Both the position numbers and the translations under genes were made by a program. 38,103 nt of DNA from CAZKMM01 sp964553915 (GTDB taxonomy: Bacteria; RBG-13-61-14; DRUE01): NCBI GenBank assembly GCA_964553915.1, contig CAZKMM010000007.1, forward strand, positions 1 through 38,103, given 5' to 3'. The first letter of the stretch is position 1. Each line of letters begins with the position of its first letter. The notes beneath the pieces were generated by a model. It did no database searches. It was given only the letters and a program-made list of their open reading frames with translations, and was not told the DNA's origin. Positions 15,476 to 23,566 of this stretch are shown here, piece by piece.

Positions 15476-16936
15476 ATGAACTGCTATCGCCACCCGGAGA
15501 GAGTTGCCAAAAGAAAATGTTATTTTTGCAAAAAGCCCATCTGCCCGGAATGTCAGGTTCGGCTTGACCATCATATCTTTTGCTCCGAGACCTGTCATCA
15601 GTCCTGGCTGGAGGAGAAAAAGAAAAAGGCTCTTTCTAAACCTTCCCGCAGAACTCAAAAAGAGAAAATTGGCGAGCTGGAGCAGAAGCTGGCTTATACT
15701 TTTTCCCGCCATCTTCGCTTAGAAGAAAGGATTATAAAACTGGAAGGAGAACTGGGAGCCTGGCGAAAAAAAGCGTTTTATTTATCTTTTCTGGCTTTCT
15801 TTTTTACCCTGGCGGTAGTGATGGTGGTTTTTGGATACGGGTTTTATTCTCTTAGAAATTCTCATCTGGGAGTTAATAATTCCCGGTTTGACCCGGGCTA
15901 TCCTGCCAGTCTGGAAGAGCCCAAATATCTGGAAACCCCGGAACTGGAACTTGCTCCGGGAAAAATTGTGGTTCAAAAAGGAAAGGTTGACCTTTATGGG
16001 AGGGCACCGGGAGCCAGCTCAGTGGTGCTTCTGGTTAATGGTAGGGAGGAGCAGGAAATAACTCTGGAGAGCCCGGAGTTTGTTTTTAAGGAAGTGAAGC
16101 TCAATCTCGGCTCAAATGTTATTCAGGTGCTTGCCCGGGACTGCGAGAACCATTCTGCTCTTTCTCCGGCTCATTTGATTGAGTATCAGGGAAAGAGCAA
16201 AGCCCGGGTGAGATATACTTCCGGGCTTAATTATTCCCGGGGCTTGAGGGAGTATCCCAGATTAGCCATTACTTTTGATGCCGGGGGAGAGGCAAGCTAT
16301 GCTCAACAGGTGCTGGAGATTCTTCGGGAGAGAAATATCAAAACCACAATTTTTGTTACCGGAAAATTTATTGAAAAATATCCCCAGCTGGTGAGAAAAA
16401 TGGTGGAAGATGGGCAGGAGGTTGGAAATCATACCTATTCTCATCCTCATCTTACTACCTGGGAGGAAAATCACAGACATTTAACCCGTCCGGGAGTAAC
16501 CAAGGAATTTTTGCAAAAAGAATTACTCCTGACCGCCGAGCTTTTCCGGGAGGTGACTGGCAAGGAGATGGCTCCTTTCTGGCGAGCTCCTTATGGAGAG
16601 CATAACCGGGAAATCCGGCGCTGGGCAGAGGAGGTGGGATTTTATCATATAGACTGGAGCCGGGAGCCGGGCACAAGCTATGATACCCTGGACTGGCTCA
16701 GTGATGAGGGCTCCAAACACTATCGCTCCTCAGAAGAAATCAGAAAGATGCTGATTGAACTGGACCAGGGAATTTTTGGCAGGGCTAATGGCGCCATTGT
16801 CCTGATGCATCTTTCTACTGCCCGGGGAAAAGATTTTCCCAGGCAGGTTCTGGCACCAGCTTTAGACGCCCTGCTTGCCCGGGGATACCAGATTGTCCCG
16901 GTCTCTGAACTGTTTCCGGGTCTGGTGGGTAAATAA
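15476..16936 (+). CDS. Membrane-anchored polysaccharide deacetylase with N-terminal B-box-type zinc finger
   Basis: 486 residues with an unusual domain order. Residues 2-44 are a Cys/His zinc finger (C3, H6, C15, C18, C23, C26, H32/H33, C36, C40). A coiled coil spans ~60-98, one membrane helix ~100-125, an Ig-like beta domain ~160-238 and a NodB deacetylase domain ~262-480. NodB motifs: TFDAG (D268 kept, the usual second Asp is Ala), HTYSH (H319, H323), RAPYG (370-374), DW (394-395) and IVLMH (H445). It should remove acetyl groups from a cell-wall or capsular sugar outside the inner membrane, with the zinc finger inside. The Ala in motif 1 is found in a subset of the family. Orientation is inferred from topology. 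Confidence 0.85.
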   Translation: MNCYRHPERVAKRKCYFCKKPICPECQVRLDHHIFCSETCHQSWLEEKKKKALSKPSRRTQKEKIGELEQKLAYTFSRHLRLEERIIKLEGELGAWRKKAFYLSFLAFFFTLAVVMVVFGYGFYSLRNSHLGVNNSRFDPGYPASLEEPKYLETPELELAPGKIVVQKGKVDLYGRAPGASSVVLLVNGREEQEITLESPEFVFKEVKLNLGSNVIQVLARDCENHSALSPAHLIEYQGKSKARVRYTSGLNYSRGLREYPRLAITFDAGGEASYAQQVLEILRERNIKTTIFVTGKFIEKYPQLVRKMVEDGQEVGNHTYSHPHLTTWEENHRHLTRPGVTKEFLQKELLLTAELFREVTGKEMAPFWRAPYGEHNREIRRWAEEVGFYHIDWSREPGTSYDTLDWLSDEGSKHYRSSEEIRKMLIELDQGIFGRANGAIVLMHLSTARGKDFPRQVLAPALDALLARGYQIVPVSELFPGLVGK

Positions 16937-16943
16937 ATTTTCC

Positions 16944-16972
16944 TTGACCAGTTTAATTTAACTCGCTAAAAT
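16944..16972 (+). promoter_or_regulatory. Promoter of the universal stress protein gene, predicted leaderless
   Basis: TTGACC (16944-16949), 17-base spacer, TAAAAT (16967-16972). Only six bases (TTCAAT) separate the -10 box from the ATG at 16979, so the mRNA should begin at the start codon. There is no Shine-Dalgarno sequence. Confidence 0.7.
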
Positions 16973-16978
16973 TTCAAT

Positions 16979-17458
16979 ATGAGTAAAAAAATTCTGGTTC
17001 CGGTTGATTTTTCCGAGCTGAGCTCTGAACTGGTGGATTATGCTTTAGAATATGCCCGGCTTTTAAATGCAAAAATTATTCTGGTTTATGTGATTCAATC
17101 CACCCAACTGGTAGAAATTCTGGGAACCGTGGAAACCGGGATTCCGGTTCTGACTGACCCGGGGATTATAGAGCAAATTAAACAGGGTGCAGAGGCTCGC
17201 CTGAAAGAATATCAGGAGCGGATTCAGGCTCAGGGGATAGAGGTGGAGAGTCATATTCTTACCGGGATTCCTTATCTGGAAATTACCCAATTTGCTGGAG
17301 AGCAGAAGGTGGATTTGATTATCATTGCCAGCCACAGCAAAAGTGGTTGGAGGCAGTTTTTACTGGGAAGTGTCACCGCTAAAGTTGCCCAGAAATCTCC
17401 TGTGCCGGTTTTGATTTATAAACCGAAAAAACCCGAGTCCCAGCCAGAAAAATCTTAA
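16979..17458 (+). CDS. Universal stress protein, UspA family
   Basis: 159 residues covering one Usp domain: KILVPVDFSELSSELVDYAL at the start and QFLLGSVTAKVAQKSPVPVLIYK at the end. In ATP-binding members the segment before LLGS is Gx2Gx9G(S/T); here it is ASHSKSGWRQFLLGS, with both first glycines replaced, so nucleotide binding is doubtful. Function in stress survival is only known for the family in general. Monocistronic between its own promoter and the convergent M14 gene, with which it shares the TTAA stop. Confidence 0.92.
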   Translation: MSKKILVPVDFSELSSELVDYALEYARLLNAKIILVYVIQSTQLVEILGTVETGIPVLTDPGIIEQIKQGAEARLKEYQERIQAQGIEVESHILTGIPYLEITQFAGEQKVDLIIIASHSKSGWRQFLLGSVTAKVAQKSPVPVLIYKPKKPESQPEKS

Positions 17459-18516
17459 CGCTCCTCCCTGGGTATGGGTGCTCCGCCGGTAATTTCATAA
17501 GCCTTTTCCAGAGCATAAAGCACCGCCTCCCGGTCATTTTCTATCCAGAAATCCAGATTGATAGGATTAAAAGTCCAGAAGCTTTCCTTATAAATATTGC
17601 TTTTTGCCTTTCCGGTTTTGCCCAGAACTTTTCTGGCTTCTCTTCGGTTTCGGTTCGGTTTAGAAAGCTCTATGTCCAGGGCAAGCGCTCCATAAAAGTG
17701 ATACTGCATATCTTCCATCTCCCCGGTAAAAGTATCCAGCCAGCGGGGCCAGCGGATATAAAAATATTTCACCTTCTTTTGATGCTTGATAAAAGCCCTG
17801 CCCATCTCCCAGTGCCTCCGGGCACATTCCTGATTGGTGCACCGGGTAGGGAAAAGAACCCCGGCAACGCTGTGAAAATTGATGCTGGCAAAAATCTTAT
17901 GTTCGTCCATAAATTTCTTTATTGCCTGAGTTTCTGGCTCACTTAAAGGATAAGGACCGTGATAGTTAGGATGTTCCTTCTTTTCTGAGCCTGCCCAGTT
18001 GATTTTAAGAGTTCGGGGACCGGGGAGAAGAAAGTTTCGGTTCAGGTCAACCTGGTGAGCGTTTTTTCTATGTCCGGAAAGGTCGCTCTTTTGATAAAGC
18101 TCCACGGTCTTAAAATATCCATCCGGATTCAGGCAGGGAAGAATCCAGAATTCCATTTTATCTAGGAGTGATTGAATCCAGGGGTCAGATTTTGCTCCCT
18201 CTAAAAGCCTTTGGGCAATTGCCATTGCCATTCGGTTGCCAATCATCTCATTTCCGTGAATATTTCCGCAAATCATTGCACAGGGTCGGCTTCTGCCATC
18301 TGCTAAAAAGATATGAAGAGCAAGCAAATCCCTTCCTTCCACGCTTTTGCCATAGACCACAATCTCAGTTTGTGAGGGATATCTTTCTGCCAGTTGATAA
18401 ATTTCACTTACCATCTGCTCATAGTCCGGATAGCCCGGAGCAAATTCGCTGGAAAAGAGGGCAAAAGGCAAAAAGATTAAAACAAAGCCTACCCACCAAA
18501 ATTTTCGCAGGGACAT
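17455..18516 (-). CDS. Secreted zinc carboxypeptidase, peptidase family M14
   Basis: 353 residues with a signal peptide (residues 1-~23, hydrophobic FVLIFLPFALFSS). Zinc ligands H87 and E90 sit in GNIHGNEMIGNRM, the third ligand is H215 in INFHSVAG; substrate arginine and catalytic region is DLNRNF (157-162), and the catalytic Glu is E283 in LDIELSKPNR. It should remove C-terminal residues from peptides, or act on peptidoglycan peptides, in the periplasm or outside. The ATG follows AAGGAGGAGG and lies 28 bases inside the end of the alkaline phosphatase gene, so the two are coupled. Confidence 0.9.
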   Translation of the reverse strand: MSLRKFWWVGFVLIFLPFALFSSEFAPGYPDYEQMVSEIYQLAERYPSQTEIVVYGKSVEGRDLLALHIFLADGRSRPCAMICGNIHGNEMIGNRMAMAIAQRLLEGAKSDPWIQSLLDKMEFWILPCLNPDGYFKTVELYQKSDLSGHRKNAHQVDLNRNFLLPGPRTLKINWAGSEKKEHPNYHGPYPLSEPETQAIKKFMDEHKIFASINFHSVAGVLFPTRCTNQECARRHWEMGRAFIKHQKKVKYFYIRWPRWLDTFTGEMEDMQYHFYGALALDIELSKPNRNRREARKVLGKTGKAKSNIYKESFWTFNPINLDFWIENDREAVLYALEKAYEITGGAPIPREER

Positions 18517-19727
18517 TTTTCCTCCTCCTTTTCTCTGGTGGGATTGATACCGAAGGCACGGAGTATTATGCAGAAAACTTCTGTATTATCATCAGCCTTT
18601 GGCACCAGCTCCGCACCAGGACCGGAGCCCAAAAGCGGAACTCTCTGGCTGGAATGAAAGGCACTGACCATTGGCAAAAGCTTTCGGCTCCATTTTACCG
18701 GGACCAGCTCTCCCTTTTCATATTCGCCGGGAATTACCTCCAGCCCACCGGTTTCATGGTCTGCAGTGAGCAGGATTAAAGTATCCGGATGAGTTTTTTG
18801 AAATTCCTTGGCAATGATTACCGCCTGGTTCAGGCTGAGCACTTCATAAATGGAGCGTTTTAAATCTGTGCGATGGCAGGCATGGTCTATCCGTGCTCCT
18901 TCTACCATTAAGAAAAATCCCTCGGGGTTATGGGAAAGGAGTTTTAATGCGGTTTGGGTCATTTCTTTGAGTTCTGGCTCGCTGGTTTCTGGTGTGCGGT
19001 CAAAAACATAGGTCATTTCTCGGAGAGCAAAAAGTCCAAGCAGTCGGACGATTTCTTCCGGAACTGCTTTTAATTGTTTCCGGTCAAACACCACCAGATA
19101 GCCGATTTGCTCTGCTTTTTTGATTAAACTTCCGCCGCGTTCCTTTCTCAAAAACCATTTTCTTCCCCCGCCCAGGAGCAGGTCCGGGCGGGCAGAGAGG
19201 TAATCCTGAGCAAGAAGGGAGAAGTTATACCGGTTTGGCTTATGAAGAGCAAAAGTTGCCGGAGTGGCACCCACTACCTGGTCAGTGGTTACCAGCCCCA
19301 CGGATTTACCTTCTAACTGAGCTAGTTCCAGGATATTGATAAGAGAATTGCCTTTGGGGTCAACCCCGATTCTGGTGTTGAGGGTTTTATGTCCGGTGGC
19401 AAGGGCAGTGCCAGCCGCGCCAGAATCAGTAATACCGGTTAAAGAGCAGGTGCGGATTAGACTCTTCTCCTCAAATTGCTCAAGCTCTAAGGGCTGGTCA
19501 GGACCATTTTGGTAAACCCGGGCAGTATAAATTTGATTTATCCCCATCCCATCACCAATGAAGAGGATGATATTTTTTGCCTGAGATTTTGGGAGGGGGA
19601 AATCCTCACAGATTGCCTGCTCTGGTTGAGGTGCTTTGCAGTCCTCATAAACCACATCTTGAGGCTCAAAGCTGTAAAGAGAAAAAGAAAGAAGAAATAA
19701 GAAAATACCCAGCATTTTTCTTTTCAT
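18489..19727 (-). CDS. phoA: Alkaline phosphatase, PhoA family
   Basis: 412 residues from the ATG at 19727, chosen because TCAGGAGGCAAAA precedes it and MKRKMLGIFLFLLSFSLYSF is a good signal peptide; frame-open sequence upstream belongs to the next gene's region. Motifs: IILFIGDGMG (metal Asp), TDSGAAGTALATGHKT with nucleophile S102, MVEGARIDHACH and TADHETGG. It releases phosphate from esters in the periplasm. It ends in a lysine/glutamate-rich tail with two cysteines (CPCENFGG) that overlaps the M14 start. No Pho box was recognised. The Pit phosphate carrier lies 14 kb away. Confidence 0.92.
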   Translation of the reverse strand: MKRKMLGIFLFLLSFSLYSFEPQDVVYEDCKAPQPEQAICEDFPLPKSQAKNIILFIGDGMGINQIYTARVYQNGPDQPLELEQFEEKSLIRTCSLTGITDSGAAGTALATGHKTLNTRIGVDPKGNSLINILELAQLEGKSVGLVTTDQVVGATPATFALHKPNRYNFSLLAQDYLSARPDLLLGGGRKWFLRKERGGSLIKKAEQIGYLVVFDRKQLKAVPEEIVRLLGLFALREMTYVFDRTPETSEPELKEMTQTALKLLSHNPEGFFLMVEGARIDHACHRTDLKRSIYEVLSLNQAVIIAKEFQKTHPDTLILLTADHETGGLEVIPGEYEKGELVPVKWSRKLLPMVSAFHSSQRVPLLGSGPGAELVPKADDNTEVFCIILRAFGINPTREKEEEKCPCENFGG

Positions 19728-19755
19728 TTTTGCCTCCTGAACCGCGGGCTGATTT

Positions 19756-20046
19756 TTACTTCTTTTTAAACAGCTCGTCCAGTTTCTTTTTTGCCTCTTC
19801 TTTTTGAGAAAGAGCCTGACCGGGGCTGGGAGCAAATTCAAAATAGGTGCAGAGGTTGGCTTTTTCTTTATCTTTGACTGGCTCGGCAACTGGCTCCCGG
19901 CATTGATGAGGTGCTCCCGGCTCATAAAATCGGCACTGAACACACGAGTGAAGGTCCCGCCCGCAGTTTGGGCAGGTATCTTTCCGATAGACCTTGTCTG
20001 CCAGCTCTATCTCCGCTCCGCAGAAATAACACCTTCCTTTAACCAT
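19756..20046 (-). CDS. Small zinc-ribbon protein of unknown function
   Basis: 96 residues with eight cysteines at 6, 9, 25, 28, 35, 38, 49 and 66, arranged as three CxxC pairs and two singles; two zinc sites are likely. The segment CPNCGRDLHSCVQCRFYEPG is shared with a family of hypothetical proteins in several Gram-negative phyla, as far as I recall. A charged C-terminal tail (SQKEEAKKKLDELFKKK) follows. It lies 28 bases before alkaline phosphatase in the same direction. Its own promoter predicts a leaderless mRNA. Function not known. Confidence 0.8.
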   Translation of the reverse strand: MVKGRCYFCGAEIELADKVYRKDTCPNCGRDLHSCVQCRFYEPGAPHQCREPVAEPVKDKEKANLCTYFEFAPSPGQALSQKEEAKKKLDELFKKK

Positions 20047-20053
20047 TAGGATT

Positions 20054-20081
20054 ATTTTAGGCGGTTTAGGTAAAAATACAA
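20054..20081 (-). promoter_or_regulatory. Promoter of the zinc-ribbon gene, leaderless geometry
   Basis: On the minus strand: TTGTAT (20081-20076), 16-base spacer, TAAAAT (20059-20054), then seven bases to the ATG at 20046. The -35 is weak; the -10 is good. No ribosome-binding site is present in the seven bases. Confidence 0.45.
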
Positions 20082-20215
20082 ATTTCCCGGTTTTTCGCTT
20101 AACTCTTGAATTATTCAGACAAATAAAGGATAATTTAAGAAAAATAATATCTGATGAGGAGCATTTTCAAATTTTGCTCGGAATAAAGAATTGCAAAGTT
20201 TAAAAGGTAAAATCT

Positions 20216-21247
20216 ATGAGAGCACATATTTTTATAACTGACAGGGATACCTTTCCTATTGTAAGAGATAATAGTTTTTGGGGTGTAGGGATTAAAGGGA
20301 TTCCTTCCAGATTTCAAGGATTAATTGAGGAAAATCTAAAAAATAGCAGAAAGCCATATTTTGCGATGCTCGCTGACCTTTTAGGTACCAGAATTGGTGA
20401 CCTTGTTTTTCTTTATGAAAGACAGGTGGGATTTCATGGCATTTATAAAATTAGAAGTGAGCCATTTTTTGATATTACTTCTATTGGTCGGGTTAATGAG
20501 ACCTGGCCATTAAGAGTAGAAATTGAATGTTTAAACTATTTCCCTAAACCAGTGCCAGAAGGCTATTTATTTTCTACCAAAGAATATGAATCAAAATGTT
20601 GGGTATGGTTCTATAGAAAAGTTCAAGGACCAAGAGGAATTATTACTTTAAATCCTGAAGGAACAGAGGCACTTATAGAATTGCTGGTAAAAATAAATGG
20701 GAATGCTTTAAATATCCCCGAAGGGATTAAACCCTATCCATCTCAAAATAAAACAAATATTTGGCTACCTTTAAATCAGAATGGAAGGGTGCTGTTAGAG
20801 GATATTTTAAGGGCATGGCTCATTGCTAATATTGATAAGCCAACCAGAAAAGATTTAAGAGAATTTTTGGGTCCAGCTGAAGATTTAGAATGGTTTGCTA
20901 ATAATGTGCCTTATCATATAACCCGAAAAAATATTGATATCCTTTGCTATCATAAAAATATTAAATATACCGGTTTTCCTTTAAGATATAAATTTAGTGT
21001 TATAGAACTTAAAAGAGATAGCGCTAATGATAAAGATGTTTTACAGCTTATTGAATATTGTAAATGGGTTGCGGGAAGATTAGCGGGAAGTGATATTGAG
21101 ATAGTTCAGCCTATTTTAATCGCCTATAATTTTAACAGAAATGCAAAGAGTAAAGCTAAAAACAGTGATTTTAGTAATAGAGGTATAAAATTCTTTAGAT
21201 ATGAAGTCATAAATAATGATATAAAATTTGAAGAGGTGCAATATTAG
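20216..21247 (+). CDS. Orphan protein: EVE/PUA-like N-terminal region plus RecB/NucS-like nuclease domain
   Basis: 343 residues, AT-rich gene between unrelated GC-richer genes. The C-terminal part shows a PD-(D/E)XK nuclease core: D241 (NIDILCY), E264-x-K266 (VIELKRD) and QLIEY (Q277, Y281), matching the D...ExK...QxxxY pattern of RecB- and NucS-type nucleases. The N-terminal ~160 residues contain GDLVFLYERQVGFHGIYKI and WPLRVEIECLNY, similar to EVE/PUA-like domains that read modified bases; this part is a weaker call. If right, the protein would be a modification-dependent restriction enzyme. Weak ribosome site AAAAGGT. Alternatives: an archaeal NucS-like repair protein or an uncharacterised defence gene. 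Confidence 0.55.
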   Translation: MRAHIFITDRDTFPIVRDNSFWGVGIKGIPSRFQGLIEENLKNSRKPYFAMLADLLGTRIGDLVFLYERQVGFHGIYKIRSEPFFDITSIGRVNETWPLRVEIECLNYFPKPVPEGYLFSTKEYESKCWVWFYRKVQGPRGIITLNPEGTEALIELLVKINGNALNIPEGIKPYPSQNKTNIWLPLNQNGRVLLEDILRAWLIANIDKPTRKDLREFLGPAEDLEWFANNVPYHITRKNIDILCYHKNIKYTGFPLRYKFSVIELKRDSANDKDVLQLIEYCKWVAGRLAGSDIEIVQPILIAYNFNRNAKSKAKNSDFSNRGIKFFRYEVINNDIKFEEVQY

Positions 21248-21282
21248 CAATTGGTTATTTGAATTAGTTTCAATTCATATCA

Positions 21283-23565
21283 TTAGACCTTTATTACAGC
21301 TCTATCCTCAAATTCCACTTCAATAATTTTCCGTCCGGGTTTGTCCGGGAGAGCGAGCCAGATTTTTCCCTTCCGCTTTCCCGGAAGGTTGAGTTTTAAA
21401 GAGATGTGATTATTTTTTCTTCGCTGGATTTTTATTCCCTGAGCTCCCATTCCCAGGTGGAAGTCCAAGCCCACCACCTTGGGTTTATGGTTATTTTGGG
21501 TTAAAGAAAAATATCTCACTCCCCGGGGTGGAATCCAGCCCAGCTCTGCTTTTTCTTCCACCACTCCCAGATATTCAAACTTGAAAAATTCAAAGAGATG
21601 ATAGCTCCCTTTAAGTCCGTATCTTTTTAAATTTATCCTGCAGGGGCGGGCTTTTTCTCCCCAGTTAAAAAGTGCCAGAAGGCTTTTATCTTTGTTCTTC
21701 CATAGAAGCTCCTGGGGAAATTCTCGCTCAAACAGGTCTATGGGCTCTGCAGGAGTTTCTGCAACCGGAATCACAAGCGAGAGTTTGAATTTATCCTCTT
21801 CAGATAATTGGGTGAGGTCTTCTCCCAGAAAAATCTGTCCAGCCAGAAGATAAAAAAGCACCAGCTCTGCCTGGATTTCTTTTTCAGATATGCTCTGGCT
21901 CGGTTTTAACAGCAGGCAATCCGGGTCAAGAGTCCAAAGGCGTTTTGAGCTAAGGGAGCGGGCAAGGTTATTTTTTAGACAGTTCTTAAAAGCTGGTGCC
22001 AGCTCCAGACCAAAAAACCAGTCAATCGGATTAGTCCATTTTCGGTCAATGTCTTGAGAGACCCGCATCGCATCCACCAAGCCCAGGCAGGGAGCCAGCG
22101 GAGCTCCGCAGGCAAGAAGATAGCAGTTTTTTCCAGCAGATTTTCGGATGATTTCCAAGCCCTGACGAAGTGCCTGAGCCCCGGTAAGCTGGGGATTAAA
22201 TCTTTTTCCCGGAAGTGCCCCGGCATAAAGAAAATCCAGCTTGAGATATTCAAATCCACATTCTTTCGCCAGATATTCAATCAATTCTCCGAGCCAGCTC
22301 TGAAATCCGGGATGGCTCGCATCCAGGGCATAGGCAATCCTTCCCTTCCAGCGGGGATTGAACATTGCCAGCACTTCTTTTCCGTTTTCTTTTCTCAATA
22401 CCCAGTCTGGATGCTCCTGATATAATTGAGAGGAAGGAGAGACCAGAAAAGGCGCCAGCCAGAGTCCAGCCCTCAATCCTTGTTCGTGAATTTGTTCAGA
22501 AAGGGTTTTTAAATCTCCTCCCAGCTCAGTTTTCAGCTCCCAGTCGCCAATTGCCGGCTCATAGCCATCATCAATCTGGAAGACTTCAATAAAGGGTTTG
22601 AGCTCCCGGGCAATTTCCAGGTTTTGCTCAATTTTTTCCTGCTCAAGTTTTTCATAAAAAGCATACCAGCTACACCATCCTTTTTGAGGAGAAGATTCTT
22701 TTTGAAGATTTTCTTTTCCAAGAATTTCAAAATATTTTTTCTGTGCCCGGCGAGGGGCATCAGAAAACCCTGCCAGAACCCAGTCGGAAAAAATTTTTTC
22801 TCCGCTCTTGAGCACCACCCCTTCGCAATCCGCAATTGCTTCCAGCCGACGGAATCTCTCATATTTAATCTCTGCTTCCACCACTCCTAATTGATTTTGG
22901 GCACTGGCAAATCCGAGCAGAAAAGCCAGGTCTAATTCCGTCTCCACAATCTCCATCATCCATTCTGAATGAAAGGTATGCGAAAAATTTCTTTTCCAGA
23001 GATAAGGAGCCTGGGCGATTTTTTTACTTAAGAAATTTCTCGGTTTTTTCTGGCGGTTTCGGTGGTCAAAAGTTCCTGCCTGGCTCCAGGATTGATAACC
23101 AAATGTATAAAATTTCCAGACCGTCCATCCCCCTCCCATTTCCAGCCCTTCATCTGCTCCCCGATAGCTGAAGGGCACCAGCTCATAAAGCAAAATTTTT
23201 TCCGGGCTGAGATTTTCTAAGCTCAGCCGAAAACATAAAAAATCTTCTTGAGGCAGAAAAACAATTTCCCAGTCAAGATTGACCTCTGAATGAGGAAGAT
23301 TCCAGATAATCCGGGTTCCCCTTCCCCAGGGAGAAGCTTGGTTTTTTCTCTGCTGAGGCGAAGAGCGGGGCAACAGGGTGGAGAAAAGAAATCTGGTTTT
23401 TTCTTTTTCGGTTTTATATCTTGCCCAGAAAAGAATCGGGCTGAAGCAAATTTTTCCGTCTTTTCGTTTGATGGATATGGTGCCTTTTTTTGGGTCAAGG
23501 CTTAAAAGGAGCTGTTTACCGGTAAGCTGAAGGAGTTCTTCTGGTTCTGGTTTTGATTTATTCAT
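21283..23565 (-). CDS. Alpha-galactosidase, glycoside hydrolase family 36
   Basis: 760 residues. The N-terminal beta domain covers ~1-290; the TIM barrel begins with GWCSWYAFYEKL (~296) and VFQIDDGYEPAIGDW (~328-342). Nucleophile D444 sits in YLKLDFLYAG; the acid/base is D505 in RVSQDID. A C-terminal beta domain follows. The motifs fit GH36 alpha-galactosidases (raffinose or melibiose type), though the same family contains alpha-N-acetylgalactosaminidases and sugar-transferring enzymes. No signal peptide, so it acts in the cytoplasm. It starts one base after aroF and probably shares its promoter; the pairing has no obvious metabolic logic. Confidence 0.88.
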   Translation of the reverse strand: MNKSKPEPEELLQLTGKQLLLSLDPKKGTISIKRKDGKICFSPILFWARYKTEKEKTRFLFSTLLPRSSPQQRKNQASPWGRGTRIIWNLPHSEVNLDWEIVFLPQEDFLCFRLSLENLSPEKILLYELVPFSYRGADEGLEMGGGWTVWKFYTFGYQSWSQAGTFDHRNRQKKPRNFLSKKIAQAPYLWKRNFSHTFHSEWMMEIVETELDLAFLLGFASAQNQLGVVEAEIKYERFRRLEAIADCEGVVLKSGEKIFSDWVLAGFSDAPRRAQKKYFEILGKENLQKESSPQKGWCSWYAFYEKLEQEKIEQNLEIARELKPFIEVFQIDDGYEPAIGDWELKTELGGDLKTLSEQIHEQGLRAGLWLAPFLVSPSSQLYQEHPDWVLRKENGKEVLAMFNPRWKGRIAYALDASHPGFQSWLGELIEYLAKECGFEYLKLDFLYAGALPGKRFNPQLTGAQALRQGLEIIRKSAGKNCYLLACGAPLAPCLGLVDAMRVSQDIDRKWTNPIDWFFGLELAPAFKNCLKNNLARSLSSKRLWTLDPDCLLLKPSQSISEKEIQAELVLFYLLAGQIFLGEDLTQLSEEDKFKLSLVIPVAETPAEPIDLFEREFPQELLWKNKDKSLLALFNWGEKARPCRINLKRYGLKGSYHLFEFFKFEYLGVVEEKAELGWIPPRGVRYFSLTQNNHKPKVVGLDFHLGMGAQGIKIQRRKNNHISLKLNLPGKRKGKIWLALPDKPGRKIIEVEFEDRAVIKV

Positions 23566-23566
23566 T

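Noticed and set aside
15460..15480. Six-codon leader peptide (MKSFKR) before the NodB gene, behind AAAGGAG
   Set aside because: The ribosome site is only two bases from its ATG, and the promoter model starts transcription after it.
19728..19943. An upstream extension of the alkaline phosphatase reading frame
   Set aside because: It overlaps the zinc-ribbon gene, has no signal-like sequence and the ATG at 19727 has a strong AGGAGG and a clean signal peptide.
20185..20213. Leaderless promoter for the 20216 gene using TAAAAT at 20208-20213
   Set aside because: The -10 would be two bases from the ATG, too close, and no -35 lies at 16-18 bases; a weak ribosome site AAAAGGT is present instead.
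21260..21277. Hairpin TGAATT/AATTCA between convergent genes, as a terminator
   Set aside because: AT-only weak stem without a T-run; chance is likely in AT-rich DNA.
22054..22425. 123-codon open frame antisense to the galactosidase
   Set aside because: It is a shadow of the GH36 catalytic region with no own promoter or ribosome site that I can see.
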